46,691 bases of DNA from NORP181 sp047623555 (lineage in GTDB: Bacteria; Pseudomonadota; Alphaproteobacteria; Rhodobacterales; Rhodobacteraceae), in NCBI GenBank assembly GCA_047623555.1, contig JBLHMP010000025.1, forward strand, positions 1 through 46,691, written 5' to 3'. The notes beneath the pieces are model-generated. The model did not search any database. It saw nothing but the letters and a program-made list of their open reading frames with translations, and was not told where the DNA came from. The position numbers and the translations under genes are program-made. Positions 8,278 to 15,886 of the stretch are shown in pieces. The number at the start of each line of letters is the position of its first letter. The stretch's first letter is position 1.

Positions 8278-8309
8278 TCGCAATGCCAGAAATTTCGGGA
8301 GGAAAATCA

Positions 8310-9062
8310 ATGGATCATCAAGAAGTTGTAATCGTGACGGGCGGATCAATGGGTATCGGGCGCGCCATTGCGGATCGATTTGCCAGGGACGGGGCTGCGG
8401 TCGTGATTGCGGATGTTGCAGGTGCCGAAACGGCGGCTTCCGAGATAATGGCAACTGGTGCCAAAGCCATTGGCGTGACTTGTGACATCTCAGACCCTGC
8501 CTCATGTGAAGCGATGGCTGCAGCTGCGGTGCATGCCTTTGGTCGGATCGACACGCTGGTAAACAATGCGGGGCTTTATTCCACGCTGAAACTCACCGAG
8601 TTTTCCAAGATCACGCCTGAAGAGTGGCAACAGGTTCTGAATGTGAATGTGATGGGCCAAGCCTTGGTGACTGCTGCCGTTTTACCCACCATGCAGGCGC
8701 AAGGTGCAGGCTCGATTGTGAACATGTCATCAGGGACACCCTTCAAAGGAGTGCCCTATCTGCTGCACTATGTTGCCAGCAAAGGCGCCATCAACGCGAT
8801 GACAAAAGCTTTGGCCAAAGAGATTGGCGCAGATGGCATTCGGGTCAACGGGGTCGCCCCCGGATTCACAATGTCAGATGGGGTCAAAGCAAACTCACAT
8901 CAAATCGAGAAGCTGCAGGAAATTTCACTGAAATCGCGCGTTATCGCTCGCGATCAACTGCCCGAAGATGTTGTCGGCGCAGTGGTTTTTCTCGCTTCAA
9001 ACGAAGCCGCATTCATGACTGGCCAAACGCTTGTCGTCGATGGCGGTGCTTACTTTCACTAA
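8310..9062 (+). CDS. Short-chain dehydrogenase/reductase (SDR)
   Basis: 250 aa from the ATG at 8310, chosen over an in-frame ATG at 8283 because GGGAGGA lies eight bases before it. Classical SDR motifs are the TGGSMGIG dinucleotide-binding loop (about residue 10), NNAG (about 87), a serine in NMSSG, and YVASK with catalytic Tyr and Lys. D-I-A-D-V in the second strand suggests NAD rather than NADP. It probably oxidises a hydroxyl of the imported substrate to a ketone, giving the 2-oxo acid or keto intermediate for the ThDP enzyme. Cytosolic; within the AraC-linked operon, 32 bp after the ThDP gene. Confidence 0.92.
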   Translation: MDHQEVVIVTGGSMGIGRAIADRFARDGAAVVIADVAGAETAASEIMATGAKAIGVTCDISDPASCEAMAAAAVHAFGRIDTLVNNAGLYSTLKLTEFSKITPEEWQQVLNVNVMGQALVTAAVLPTMQAQGAGSIVNMSSGTPFKGVPYLLHYVASKGAINAMTKALAKEIGADGIRVNGVAPGFTMSDGVKANSHQIEKLQEISLKSRVIARDQLPEDVVGAVVFLASNEAAFMTGQTLVVDGGAYFH

Positions 9063-9095
9063 CGATTTCTATCAACAAAACCGGGAGGATAAGAC

Positions 9096-10082
9096 ATGGA
9101 AAGACGTACTTTTTTGAAAACAACAACACTGGCTGCAGCCGCTTTGGCAACACCTGGGCTGGTTCGGGCACAATCGGCGAAAACGCTGCGGATCGGCACG
9201 ATCACACCGGGCAGCCATTTCTGGACCCAGACAATGGACCGAGTTGGTACATCACTTGCTGAAAAAAGCGGCGGGATGTTCGAAACCCAAGTGTTCCCAT
9301 CAGGGCAGCTTGGCAACGAAGCGACAATGATCCAGCAGCTTCAGGCTGGTGGCCTGGAGATGGGATTCCTGACGGTCGCCGAATTCTCTAACCGGATCGA
9401 CGATATGGGTGCGCTGTTTGCGCCTTATCTTGTGCCAGACGTCACCCATGCCTCAAAGCTTCTGACAGGTGCCACCGCGACAGGTATGCTTGATCAGTTC
9501 TCGAGCTTGGGCATGAAAGGCCTCGGTTTTGGTCTAGGCGGCATGCGTCACCTGATCTCACGTGATGAGGCACAAACATCCGCAGACCTTTCGGGCCGTA
9601 AATACCGGATTACACCCTTTGCAGCCTTGCGTGACTTTTACGAACTGATGGGTGTCGCTCCAACTCCGGTGCCTTTACCGGGATTGTTTGACGCTTTGGC
9701 AAATGGTCAGGTCGATGGTGCAGATATCGATCTTGAACTGGCTTGGAAATTGAAGCTGTATGATCAGGCTCCGAACCTCAAGACCACAAGCCAGATGATG
9801 TTCCCCGTCGTCGCCGTCGTATCGGGTCGGTATTGGGCCGCTCTGAGCGATGAGGAAAAGATGATGTTGTCGGAAACCGTTTCGGAGCAGATCGATTGGC
9901 TCTTTAGTCAGTACATTGAGTTTGAACCCAAGTGGCTTGATGACCTTAAGGGCACGGGAATGAACGTCACAACGGCTGAGCCCGCGTTCTTTGGAGATAC
10001 CCTGAGCGAATGGGCAGGTATCTGGGAGCCGAAAGCACCATCCATCATTGGTCTGCGCGAAGAAGCCGCGGCTTTGATGTAA
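9096..10082 (+). CDS. TRAP transporter periplasmic substrate-binding protein (DctP family)
   Basis: 328 aa with GGGAGGA before the ATG. The N-terminus (ERRTFLK then AAAALATPGLVRAQ) is a Tat-type signal peptide, so the mature protein is periplasmic. TRAP receptor features are VFPSGQLGNEATMIQQLQAGGLEMG and the central LSGRKYRITPFAALRDFYELMGVAPTPVP. In family members an arginine in this central region binds the substrate carboxylate; R201 or R207 in KYRITPFAALRD is a candidate. This points to an organic acid as the imported compound. Followed by an intergenic hairpin and then the two membrane subunits. Confidence 0.93.
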   Translation: MERRTFLKTTTLAAAALATPGLVRAQSAKTLRIGTITPGSHFWTQTMDRVGTSLAEKSGGMFETQVFPSGQLGNEATMIQQLQAGGLEMGFLTVAEFSNRIDDMGALFAPYLVPDVTHASKLLTGATATGMLDQFSSLGMKGLGFGLGGMRHLISRDEAQTSADLSGRKYRITPFAALRDFYELMGVAPTPVPLPGLFDALANGQVDGADIDLELAWKLKLYDQAPNLKTTSQMMFPVVAVVSGRYWAALSDEEKMMLSETVSEQIDWLFSQYIEFEPKWLDDLKGTGMNVTTAEPAFFGDTLSEWAGIWEPKAPSIIGLREEAAALM

Positions 10083-10092
10083 AGAGCAAGAT

Positions 10093-10117
10093 CCGCCTGT
10101 TTTTCCGAAACAGGCGG
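10093..10117 (+). terminator. Intergenic hairpin after the binding-protein gene
   Basis: Perfect 10-bp stem: CCGCCTGTTT (10093-10102), loop TTCCG, AAACAGGCGG (10108-10117). There is no long T-tract afterward, so it is more likely to act as an mRNA 3'-stabiliser or weak terminator that raises binding-protein output relative to the membrane subunits than as a full stop. Confidence 0.7.
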
Positions 10118-10145
10118 TTCATCCGGATTACAAGAGGCAGTTATT

Positions 10146-10697
10146 ATGAACTCTATCGTCAAATTGTCGGCCCAGATAACCAGAATAGAGGCCACCGCAT
10201 TAAAGGTGTTGGTGGCGTCCGTATTGCTTTTGATGGTTGTCAACGTCGTAGCACGTGCACTGAATTCGTCTTTGTATTGGGCGGACGAGCTTGCGATCAA
10301 CTTGATGGTTATCTTCGCCTTTATCGGGTCCAGCCTGATGTTTGCGCAAAGACGAAACTTTGCTGTCACGCTTGTATCCGATGCGGTATCCGACAAGATC
10401 CGCCGTCGCATGTCGATCTTCGTTCAATGCGTGAATGTGCTGTTTGCTCTGTTTCTAGCCTATGCTACCTGGCTTTGGTTTGACCCGCTGACCCTGGCAA
10501 GAAATGGGTTTCAATTGCAGGGCTTTTTTGAAGAAACCTACAACAGCATCTACCAAGAGGTCACCAACACCATCGGCGTGCGCCGAGTGTGGTTCTTCCT
10601 TGTGATGCCACTTTTCGCGTTCACATTATTGGTTCACAGCGCGGCCTGTCTCATTCAGGACATACGTGCAGAAACCACGTTAGGGACACCAAAATGA
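10146..10697 (+). CDS. TRAP transporter small membrane subunit (DctQ family)
   Basis: 183 aa with four predicted membrane helices: about residues 19-37 (ALKVLVASVLLLMVVNVV), 47-65 (ELAINLMVIFAFIGSSLMF), 92-110 (CVNVLFALFLAYATWLWF), and 148-168 (VWFFLVMPLFAFTLLVHSAAC). The ADELAINLMV segment is a DctQ hallmark. It pairs with the large subunit, whose ATG overlaps this stop by four bases (ATGA). The longer than usual loop between helices three and four (residues 113-140) is within family range. Confidence 0.9.
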   Translation: MNSIVKLSAQITRIEATALKVLVASVLLLMVVNVVARALNSSLYWADELAINLMVIFAFIGSSLMFAQRRNFAVTLVSDAVSDKIRRRMSIFVQCVNVLFALFLAYATWLWFDPLTLARNGFQLQGFFEETYNSIYQEVTNTIGVRRVWFFLVMPLFAFTLLVHSAACLIQDIRAETTLGTPK

Positions 10698-11950
10698 TCA
10701 CTACCATTGTCTTTGTTGTATTGCTGTTTGTTGGGGCGCCCATTGGGATTGTTTTGGCCGTTTCTGCCGCTACTTACCTGATTGATGCGGGCAACACTGC
10801 CTTGATCGGTTCTTACGCACTGCAGCTGATGTCAGGCATCGGTAAATACGGGTTGCTGGCGATCCCGCTCTTTATGCTCGTTGGCGAAATGATGAATGGC
10901 GGCGGTATCACCATCAGGTTGGTTGGTATGGCGCGTGCGATTGTTGGCACCATGAAGGGTGGCCTTGTCTATGTGAATATTCTGGCAAACATGATGATGG
11001 CTTCGATCCTGGGATCAGCCACAGCGCAAATTGCGATCATGTCCAAAGTAATGGTTCCCGAAATGGAACGCGAAGGATACTCAAAGACTTTTGCTGTCGC
11101 CACGACAACGGCCGCCGGACTTTTGTCTCCAGTCATTCCACCCTCAATGATGTTTGTTGTCTATGGCGTTTTGGCGCAAATCTCGATTGGCGATCTCTTC
11201 ATTGCGGGCATCATTCCCGGCTTGATGATGGCCGGTGGCTTCATGGTCGTGATATTCATCATGGGGCTTATCAATCCGTTTCCCGAAGCCCCCAAATTGT
11301 CAAAGCCGGAACGTATCGCATTGTTGCGCGATGGCTTGATAACGCTGGCCATTCCGGCGTCAATTATCGGCAGCATTACTCTGGGATTGGCGACGCCGAC
11401 AGAATCTGCCGCCATCGCCATAGTGATGGCATATCTGATTGGCAAGTTCGTAACCAAAGAGTTGGTTGAACGAGACATCCCGCAAATGCTTCTGACAGCA
11501 GGGTCCAACGCGGCACTGGTTCTATTTATGGTGGCCACGGCAAATGTCTTTAGTTGGATATTGATCTATGGCCAGATTCCGCAAAGCTTGGCGGCATGGA
11601 TCGTTGTTATCGCTGACAACCCGATCATGTTCTTGCTGCTGCTTAACCTCATTATGCTGGCAGTCGGAATGGTGATTGATGGGATACCTGCGCTGATTAT
11701 GGTCGTTCCGATTGTCCTGCCGGTTGCAACATCAGTTTACGGGATTGATCCTTATCATCTGGGGATTGTCCTGTGTCTGAACTTGACACTGGGCCTTGTC
11801 ACACCGCCCGTAGGTGTCGCGCTTTACGTCGCCGCAACCGTGTCAAATGTAAAGGCCGGGGCGATCTTTAAATCGGCGCTGCCTTTTGTGGCTATCGCCG
11901 CTGTGGTCGTGGTTCTGATCAGCGTTTTTCCGGCATTGATCATCCGCTGA
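10694..11950 (+). CDS. TRAP transporter large membrane subunit (DctM family)
   Basis: 418 aa from the ATG at 10694, which overlaps the DctQ stop (ATGA); the longer upstream frame is not used. It is strongly hydrophobic with about 11-12 membrane helices. DctM signatures include PLFMLVGEMMNGGGI, LGSATAQIAIMSKVMVPEMEREGYSKTFAVATTTAAGLLSPVIPPSMMFVVYGVLAQISIGDLFIAGIIPG in short consecutive motifs, and GLVTPPVGVALYVAA near the end. It is the sodium-coupled transport channel of the system, importing the operon's substrate in the inner membrane. Confidence 0.93.
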   Translation: MITTIVFVVLLFVGAPIGIVLAVSAATYLIDAGNTALIGSYALQLMSGIGKYGLLAIPLFMLVGEMMNGGGITIRLVGMARAIVGTMKGGLVYVNILANMMMASILGSATAQIAIMSKVMVPEMEREGYSKTFAVATTTAAGLLSPVIPPSMMFVVYGVLAQISIGDLFIAGIIPGLMMAGGFMVVIFIMGLINPFPEAPKLSKPERIALLRDGLITLAIPASIIGSITLGLATPTESAAIAIVMAYLIGKFVTKELVERDIPQMLLTAGSNAALVLFMVATANVFSWILIYGQIPQSLAAWIVVIADNPIMFLLLLNLIMLAVGMVIDGIPALIMVVPIVLPVATSVYGIDPYHLGIVLCLNLTLGLVTPPVGVALYVAATVSNVKAGAIFKSALPFVAIAAVVVVLISVFPALIIR

Positions 11951-11998
11951 GCAATCAAAAAATTATTAAAATTAGTCACCAATGGGACATCAAGAGAC

Positions 11999-13501
11999 AT
12001 GACATTCATACCACATGGCAAACATCTGATCGCCGGAAATTGGGTTGCGGGAGATAGCAAATTCACCTCAGAACTCGCACATGGCTCTGCATATGAATTC
12101 TCAGTCGGAACGCCTGATCACATAGATCAAGCCGTCACTGCCGCTGAAGAGGCTTTTTGGTCATTTGGGTATTCCAGGCGTGAAGACCGCGCTGCATTTT
12201 TGAACGCAATTGCGGATGAGATTGAGGCGCGCGGCGACGCGATCACCGAGATAGGCACGCAAGAGACCGGCCTGCCAGAGGCGCGCCTGCAAGGGGAACG
12301 TGGTCGCACAACAGGCCAGCTGCGCCTTTTTGCGGATCACATTTTGGTAGGGGACTACCTGGATCGCCGACATGATGAAGCAATGCCGGAACGTGCGCCA
12401 TTGCCGCGCTCAGATCTGAAAATGATTGGGCGGCCCATCGGTCCTATCGCAGTGTTTGGCGCGTCCAATTTCCCACTCGCATTTTCGACCGCTGGCGGCG
12501 ACACTGCTGCTGCTTTGGCGGCGGGGTGTCCGGTGGTTGTCAAAGGCCATTCAGGCCATCTCGGCACCGGCGAGATTGTCGCAGAAGCGATCCACGCAGC
12601 AATCGTCAAATGTGACATGCACCCCGGCGTTTTCTCATTGGTACAGGGTGGCAATCTTGAGGTCGGGCAAGCCTTGGTGCAGCATTCACTGATTAAGGCG
12701 GTCGGCTTTACAGGATCATTAGGCGGGGGCCGTGCCTTGTTTGACCTTTGCGCGCGGCGAGCTGAACCTATCCCCTTCTTTGGCGAACTTGGCTCAATCA
12801 ACCCGATGTTTATTCTTCCCGCTGCGGCTAAGGCACGAGGGGCTGACATTGGTACAGGGTGGGCAGGTTCCTTGACGATGGGGGCGGGCCAGTTTTGTAC
12901 CAATCCCGGTATTGTTGTGGTCCTGAAAGATCAGGCCGACGCGTTTGCCACAGCCGCAGCCAAAGCGCTGGAAAAGACGGCTGCGCAAACGATGCTGACG
13001 GATGGGATCGCATCAGCATTTCGAAAAGGACAATCGCGCATCGCAGCCAGCAGCGGCGTTCAGGCCGTACTGACGACAACTTGTGATGGGCGCGATGCCA
13101 CACCTTTCCTCTATCAAACGACCGCCGCACAATGGTTGACCAATAAGGACTTGGGTGAAGAAGTTTTCGGCCCGGTTGGTCTGATCGTTCTCGCCGACGA
13201 TGTACAGCAAATGCGCAGCGTGGCACATGCACTGCGAGGCCAGCTGACATGTACGCTACAAATGGATGCCTCCGACGAAGACGCCGCTAAATCTCTGATG
13301 CCGATTTTGGAACGTAAGGCCGGACGTATCTTGGCCAATGGCTTCCCTACAGGCGTCGAGGTCAGCGAGGCGATGGTTCATGGTGGACCTTATCCGGCCT
13401 CTACCAACTTCGGAGCGACGTCTGTCGGAACCATGTCGATCAGGCGTTTCATCAGGCCAGTTTGTTACCAAGATATTCCTCTTGGGCTTTTGCCCGACTG
13501 A
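11999..13501 (+). CDS. Aldehyde dehydrogenase, 2-oxoglutarate-semialdehyde (2,5-dioxovalerate) dehydrogenase type
   Basis: 500 aa. The layout is that of the KGSA dehydrogenase branch: FGASNFPLAFSTAGGDTAAALAAGCPVVVKGH, GFTGSLGGGRALFDL, FFGELGSINPMF with the general-base Glu263, and TMGAGQFCTNPG with the catalytic Cys300. Enzymes of this type oxidise 2-oxoglutarate semialdehyde to 2-oxoglutarate at the end of sugar-acid, hydroxyproline or pentose routes; some act on related semialdehydes. It is the last gene of the AraC-linked operon, 48 bp after the TRAP subunit. The start ATG has only a weak CAAGAGA upstream. Confidence 0.88.
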   Translation: MTFIPHGKHLIAGNWVAGDSKFTSELAHGSAYEFSVGTPDHIDQAVTAAEEAFWSFGYSRREDRAAFLNAIADEIEARGDAITEIGTQETGLPEARLQGERGRTTGQLRLFADHILVGDYLDRRHDEAMPERAPLPRSDLKMIGRPIGPIAVFGASNFPLAFSTAGGDTAAALAAGCPVVVKGHSGHLGTGEIVAEAIHAAIVKCDMHPGVFSLVQGGNLEVGQALVQHSLIKAVGFTGSLGGGRALFDLCARRAEPIPFFGELGSINPMFILPAAAKARGADIGTGWAGSLTMGAGQFCTNPGIVVVLKDQADAFATAAAKALEKTAAQTMLTDGIASAFRKGQSRIAASSGVQAVLTTTCDGRDATPFLYQTTAAQWLTNKDLGEEVFGPVGLIVLADDVQQMRSVAHALRGQLTCTLQMDASDEDAAKSLMPILERKAGRILANGFPTGVEVSEAMVHGGPYPASTNFGATSVGTMSIRRFIRPVCYQDIPLGLLPD

Positions 13502-13526
13502 TTTGATCTCTATTGGGGCGGCACTC

Positions 13527-13551
13527 GCTGGGCATTCACAAGTAGCCCAGC
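13527..13551 (+). terminator. Hairpin after the AraC-linked operon
   Basis: GCTGGGC (13527-13533) and GCCCAGC (13545-13551) form a perfect 7-bp stem with an 11-base loop, 25 bp after the last stop codon of the operon. There is no T-tract, so this may be a stabilising hairpin or a Rho-assisted end rather than a classical intrinsic terminator. Confidence 0.45.
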
Positions 13552-13679
13552 ATAATCTGCCTCCGCAATCCGCGGCATTCGATCTGCTTAGCAAGGACAG
13601 ATTGGGTGGAGACTATCGCTGCCAAGGTCCGTTTTCATACCTTTGCGGCCATTGGTTCATTGTGCAGCATCGGTCAGAT

Positions 13680-13713
13680 TGGGCTCTCAGCCGACCTTCG
13701 CTGCGTTTGCACA
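13680..13713. repeat. Interspersed repeat, copy C (short core)
   Basis: 34 bases identical to the start of copy A (1399 onward): the core GGGCTCTCAGCCGACCTTCG continued by CTGCGTTTGCACA. After 13713 the sequence departs from copies A and B into a different tail (13714-13835), so this is a partial or chimeric member of the family. Confidence 0.75.
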
Positions 13714-13871
13714 GATCGTTCAAAAACGACCGCTTGTTGAACGGTAAGAGTTACAGTCGATCAGGAGCCAAGTTCACGAAAGCGGCTATTGGCGCACCTG
13801 CGGCGAAAGCACACTCTGTCCGCCCAGCCGTCATTTAAACACGCTTACCATTTCTGCAATTTGCGCGGTGG

Positions 13872-13908
13872 TTTCCAAGGGCACAACCGCGCCCTTGGAA
13901 ATATTTTT
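13872..13908 (+). terminator. Probable intrinsic terminator between convergent units
   Basis: 11-bp stem TTTCCAAGGGC (13872-13882), loop ACAACCGC, GCCCTTGGAAA (13891-13901), followed on the plus strand by TATTTTT. It would stop rightward transcription before the leftward permease gene, whose stop codon lies just 12 bp to the right. In the leftward direction the hairpin has no T-tract. Confidence 0.65.
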
Positions 13909-13912
13909 GGGT

Positions 13913-15352
13913 CTAGTCGCCCTTGGGCAAACTTCCCTTACCGTGTCCGGCCATGCCGCCAGATACTTCTTCGGTCGCTTCACCGGCCAGTTCTTCGGGC
14001 AGGATAAGGTTCAGCACGATGGCAATCAACGCAGCTGGCAACAGCCCGCTGGTCATCAGAATGCGCAGGGTGTCAGGCAGATGCTGGACCGCGCCGGGCT
14101 CCAACTGCAGGCCCAGACCGATGGATATCGAGATCGCAAAGATCACCATATTGCGCCGGTTCCAGTCGACATCAGACAGCATCGACATACCCGCAGCCAC
14201 GACCATGCCGAACATTACGATCACACCGCCGCCCAGCACTTCGATGGGGATCGTGCGGATGATTGCGCCAACCTTTGGGATCAGCCCGCAGATGATCAGG
14301 AATATCGCACCGATGGTCACAACGTGGCGGCTCATTACGCCGGTCATGGCGATCAGGCCAACGTTCTGGCTAAATGATGTGTTGGGGAAACCGCCGAATA
14401 TGCCGGCAATCGCGGTGCCGAAACCGTCGGCATAGGTCGCGCCCTGGATTTCCTTGTCGGTGGCTTCGCGCCCAGCGCCGCCTTTGGTGATGCCTGAAAC
14501 GTCGCCAACCGTTTCAATCGCCGAGATGAACGCCATCAGACAAAAGCCGATCACCGCCGCAGCCGAGAATTCAAAGCCATATTTGAACGGCTGTGGCAGC
14601 GCGAACATCGCGGCTTTGTTCCAGCTCGCAGCGATGCCAAAATCACCACCAAAGCTGATCATGCCAACCATCAATGCGTAGGCATAGCCAACCGCCAGAC
14701 CAACAAGAACCGCCGAGACCGACAGCATGCCACGGGCAAAGAATTTCAGCCCGAGCGTGACAAAGATCACCACAAGGGCGGCAGACCAGTTGAGCAGCGA
14801 GCCATATTCAGGCGTGCCGATGGCCGGAACGCCACCCGCCGCGTATTGGATGCCAACCTTGACCAAGGCCAGACCAATCATGGTCACGACCAAGCCGGTC
14901 ACAAGTGGAGGCAGCGCGAAACGGATTTTGCCGATGAACGTGCCAAGGAAGGCATGGAATATGCCGCCAATGAGGACACCCGTGAACAACGCCGCGAGAC
15001 CGTCAACACCTTTGCCTGCAACCAGTGGAATCATGATCGGGATAAACGCAAATGACGTGCCCTGTACGATGGGCAGTGCCGCACCAATTGGACCGATGGT
15101 GAGGGTCTGCAACAGCGTCGCAACGCCAGCAAATAGCATCGACATCTGGATCAAATACAGCAGTTCCGGAAAATCGGCCGAGCCCGAGCCAAACCCGAAA
15201 CCAGCCGCGCCCGCAACGATGATCGCCGGTGTAACGTTGGACACAAACATCGCCAGTACATGCTGGATGCCCAGCGGAATCGCCTTGTGTAGGGCGGGTG
15301 TATAATTCGGATCGCGCAGCTGTTCTGCGGTTCCCAGACCTGAGTCATGCAT
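13913..15352 (-). CDS. NCS2-family purine (urate/xanthine) permease
   Basis: 479 aa, with 13-14 membrane helices expected. NCS2 features include GIQHVLAMF at the start, the first repeat with GAALPIVQGTSFAFIP, the conserved acidic helix IGFCLMAFISAIETVGDVSGI (Glu essential for purine binding in the family) and GIFGGFPNTSFSQNVGLIAMTGV. It lies 48 bp downstream of ureidoglycolate lyase in a leftward operon with the allantoinase fusion, so urate or xanthine is the likely substrate rather than uracil. AAGGGA about nine bases before the ATG supports the start. A short cytosolic C-terminal tail rich in Glu and Gly follows. Confidence 0.92.
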   Translation of the reverse strand: MHDSGLGTAEQLRDPNYTPALHKAIPLGIQHVLAMFVSNVTPAIIVAGAAGFGFGSGSADFPELLYLIQMSMLFAGVATLLQTLTIGPIGAALPIVQGTSFAFIPIMIPLVAGKGVDGLAALFTGVLIGGIFHAFLGTFIGKIRFALPPLVTGLVVTMIGLALVKVGIQYAAGGVPAIGTPEYGSLLNWSAALVVIFVTLGLKFFARGMLSVSAVLVGLAVGYAYALMVGMISFGGDFGIAASWNKAAMFALPQPFKYGFEFSAAAVIGFCLMAFISAIETVGDVSGITKGGAGREATDKEIQGATYADGFGTAIAGIFGGFPNTSFSQNVGLIAMTGVMSRHVVTIGAIFLIICGLIPKVGAIIRTIPIEVLGGGVIVMFGMVVAAGMSMLSDVDWNRRNMVIFAISISIGLGLQLEPGAVQHLPDTLRILMTSGLLPAALIAIVLNLILPEELAGEATEEVSGGMAGHGKGSLPKGD

Positions 15353-15400
15353 CTTTTTCGTCCCTTTGGTTGGTATGATGGGCCGTTTTGGCCTCTTTGA

Positions 15401-15886
15401 TTATCTCGTGATCGTCCAAGGCTCTTTGAGCCAATGTTCCTCAAGGTTTTCACCAGCCCCAATGCGGTCAACAACCGCAAACAACCCCGGCGCATGCAAC
15501 GGCGTCAGAACGCCATGCCAGACACCGCGATGAAAGTTGATCGCCTGCCCCGGTTTGGTTTCAAACGCCAGCGGCGTGCCCGGTATCCCGTCCACATCCG
15601 GTGCAACAACCACCAAAAACCCCACATGTGCCATCGGAATGAACGCCTGTGAGCCATCAGGATGACGTTCCAGGATTTCAAGTTTCAACGGCAAGCTACG
15701 CGGTTCGGCATTGAACAGGCTGATCCCGGCGGCGCCATCGCTGAAATCCATCTGCGCGCGGTCATGGTATCGCCCACACTGTCCCTGGTTGATGATCTTG
15801 TCGGGCGCGCCTGCGTAGTCCAGCAGATCACCGAACGGCGCGAACGACGCGGCGGTGATCGGCTGGATGGAAATGTCCCGGCTCAT
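15401..15886 (-). CDS. allA: Ureidoglycolate lyase
   Basis: 161 aa, the normal AllA length. The double-stranded beta-helix shows ITAASFAPFGDLLDY at the start, ILERHPDGSQAFIPM and the NFHRGVWHGVLTPL segment with conserved histidines, then FAVVDRIGAGENLEEH. It splits ureidoglycolate into glyoxylate and urea, the last step of allantoin breakdown. The ATG overlaps the stop of the allantoinase fusion gene (ATGA), so the two are translationally coupled. Confidence 0.93.
   Translation of the reverse strand: MSRDISIQPITAASFAPFGDLLDYAGAPDKIINQGQCGRYHDRAQMDFSDGAAGISLFNAEPRSLPLKLEILERHPDGSQAFIPMAHVGFLVVVAPDVDGIPGTPLAFETKPGQAINFHRGVWHGVLTPLHAPGLFAVVDRIGAGENLEEHWLKEPWTITR

Larger units (their letters stand above)
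13502..13912. other. 411-bp gap between convergent units, without a convincing gene
   Basis: Between the aldehyde dehydrogenase stop and the permease stop. It holds a hairpin, repeat copy C and a T-followed hairpin. Short open frames in it have no recognisable domain and run across the repeat, so I annotate none. Confidence 0.6.

Noticed and set aside
14727..15305. 192-codon plus-strand frame opposite the permease
   Set aside because: Antisense shadow rich in Pro, Ala and Met, produced by the permease codon pattern.
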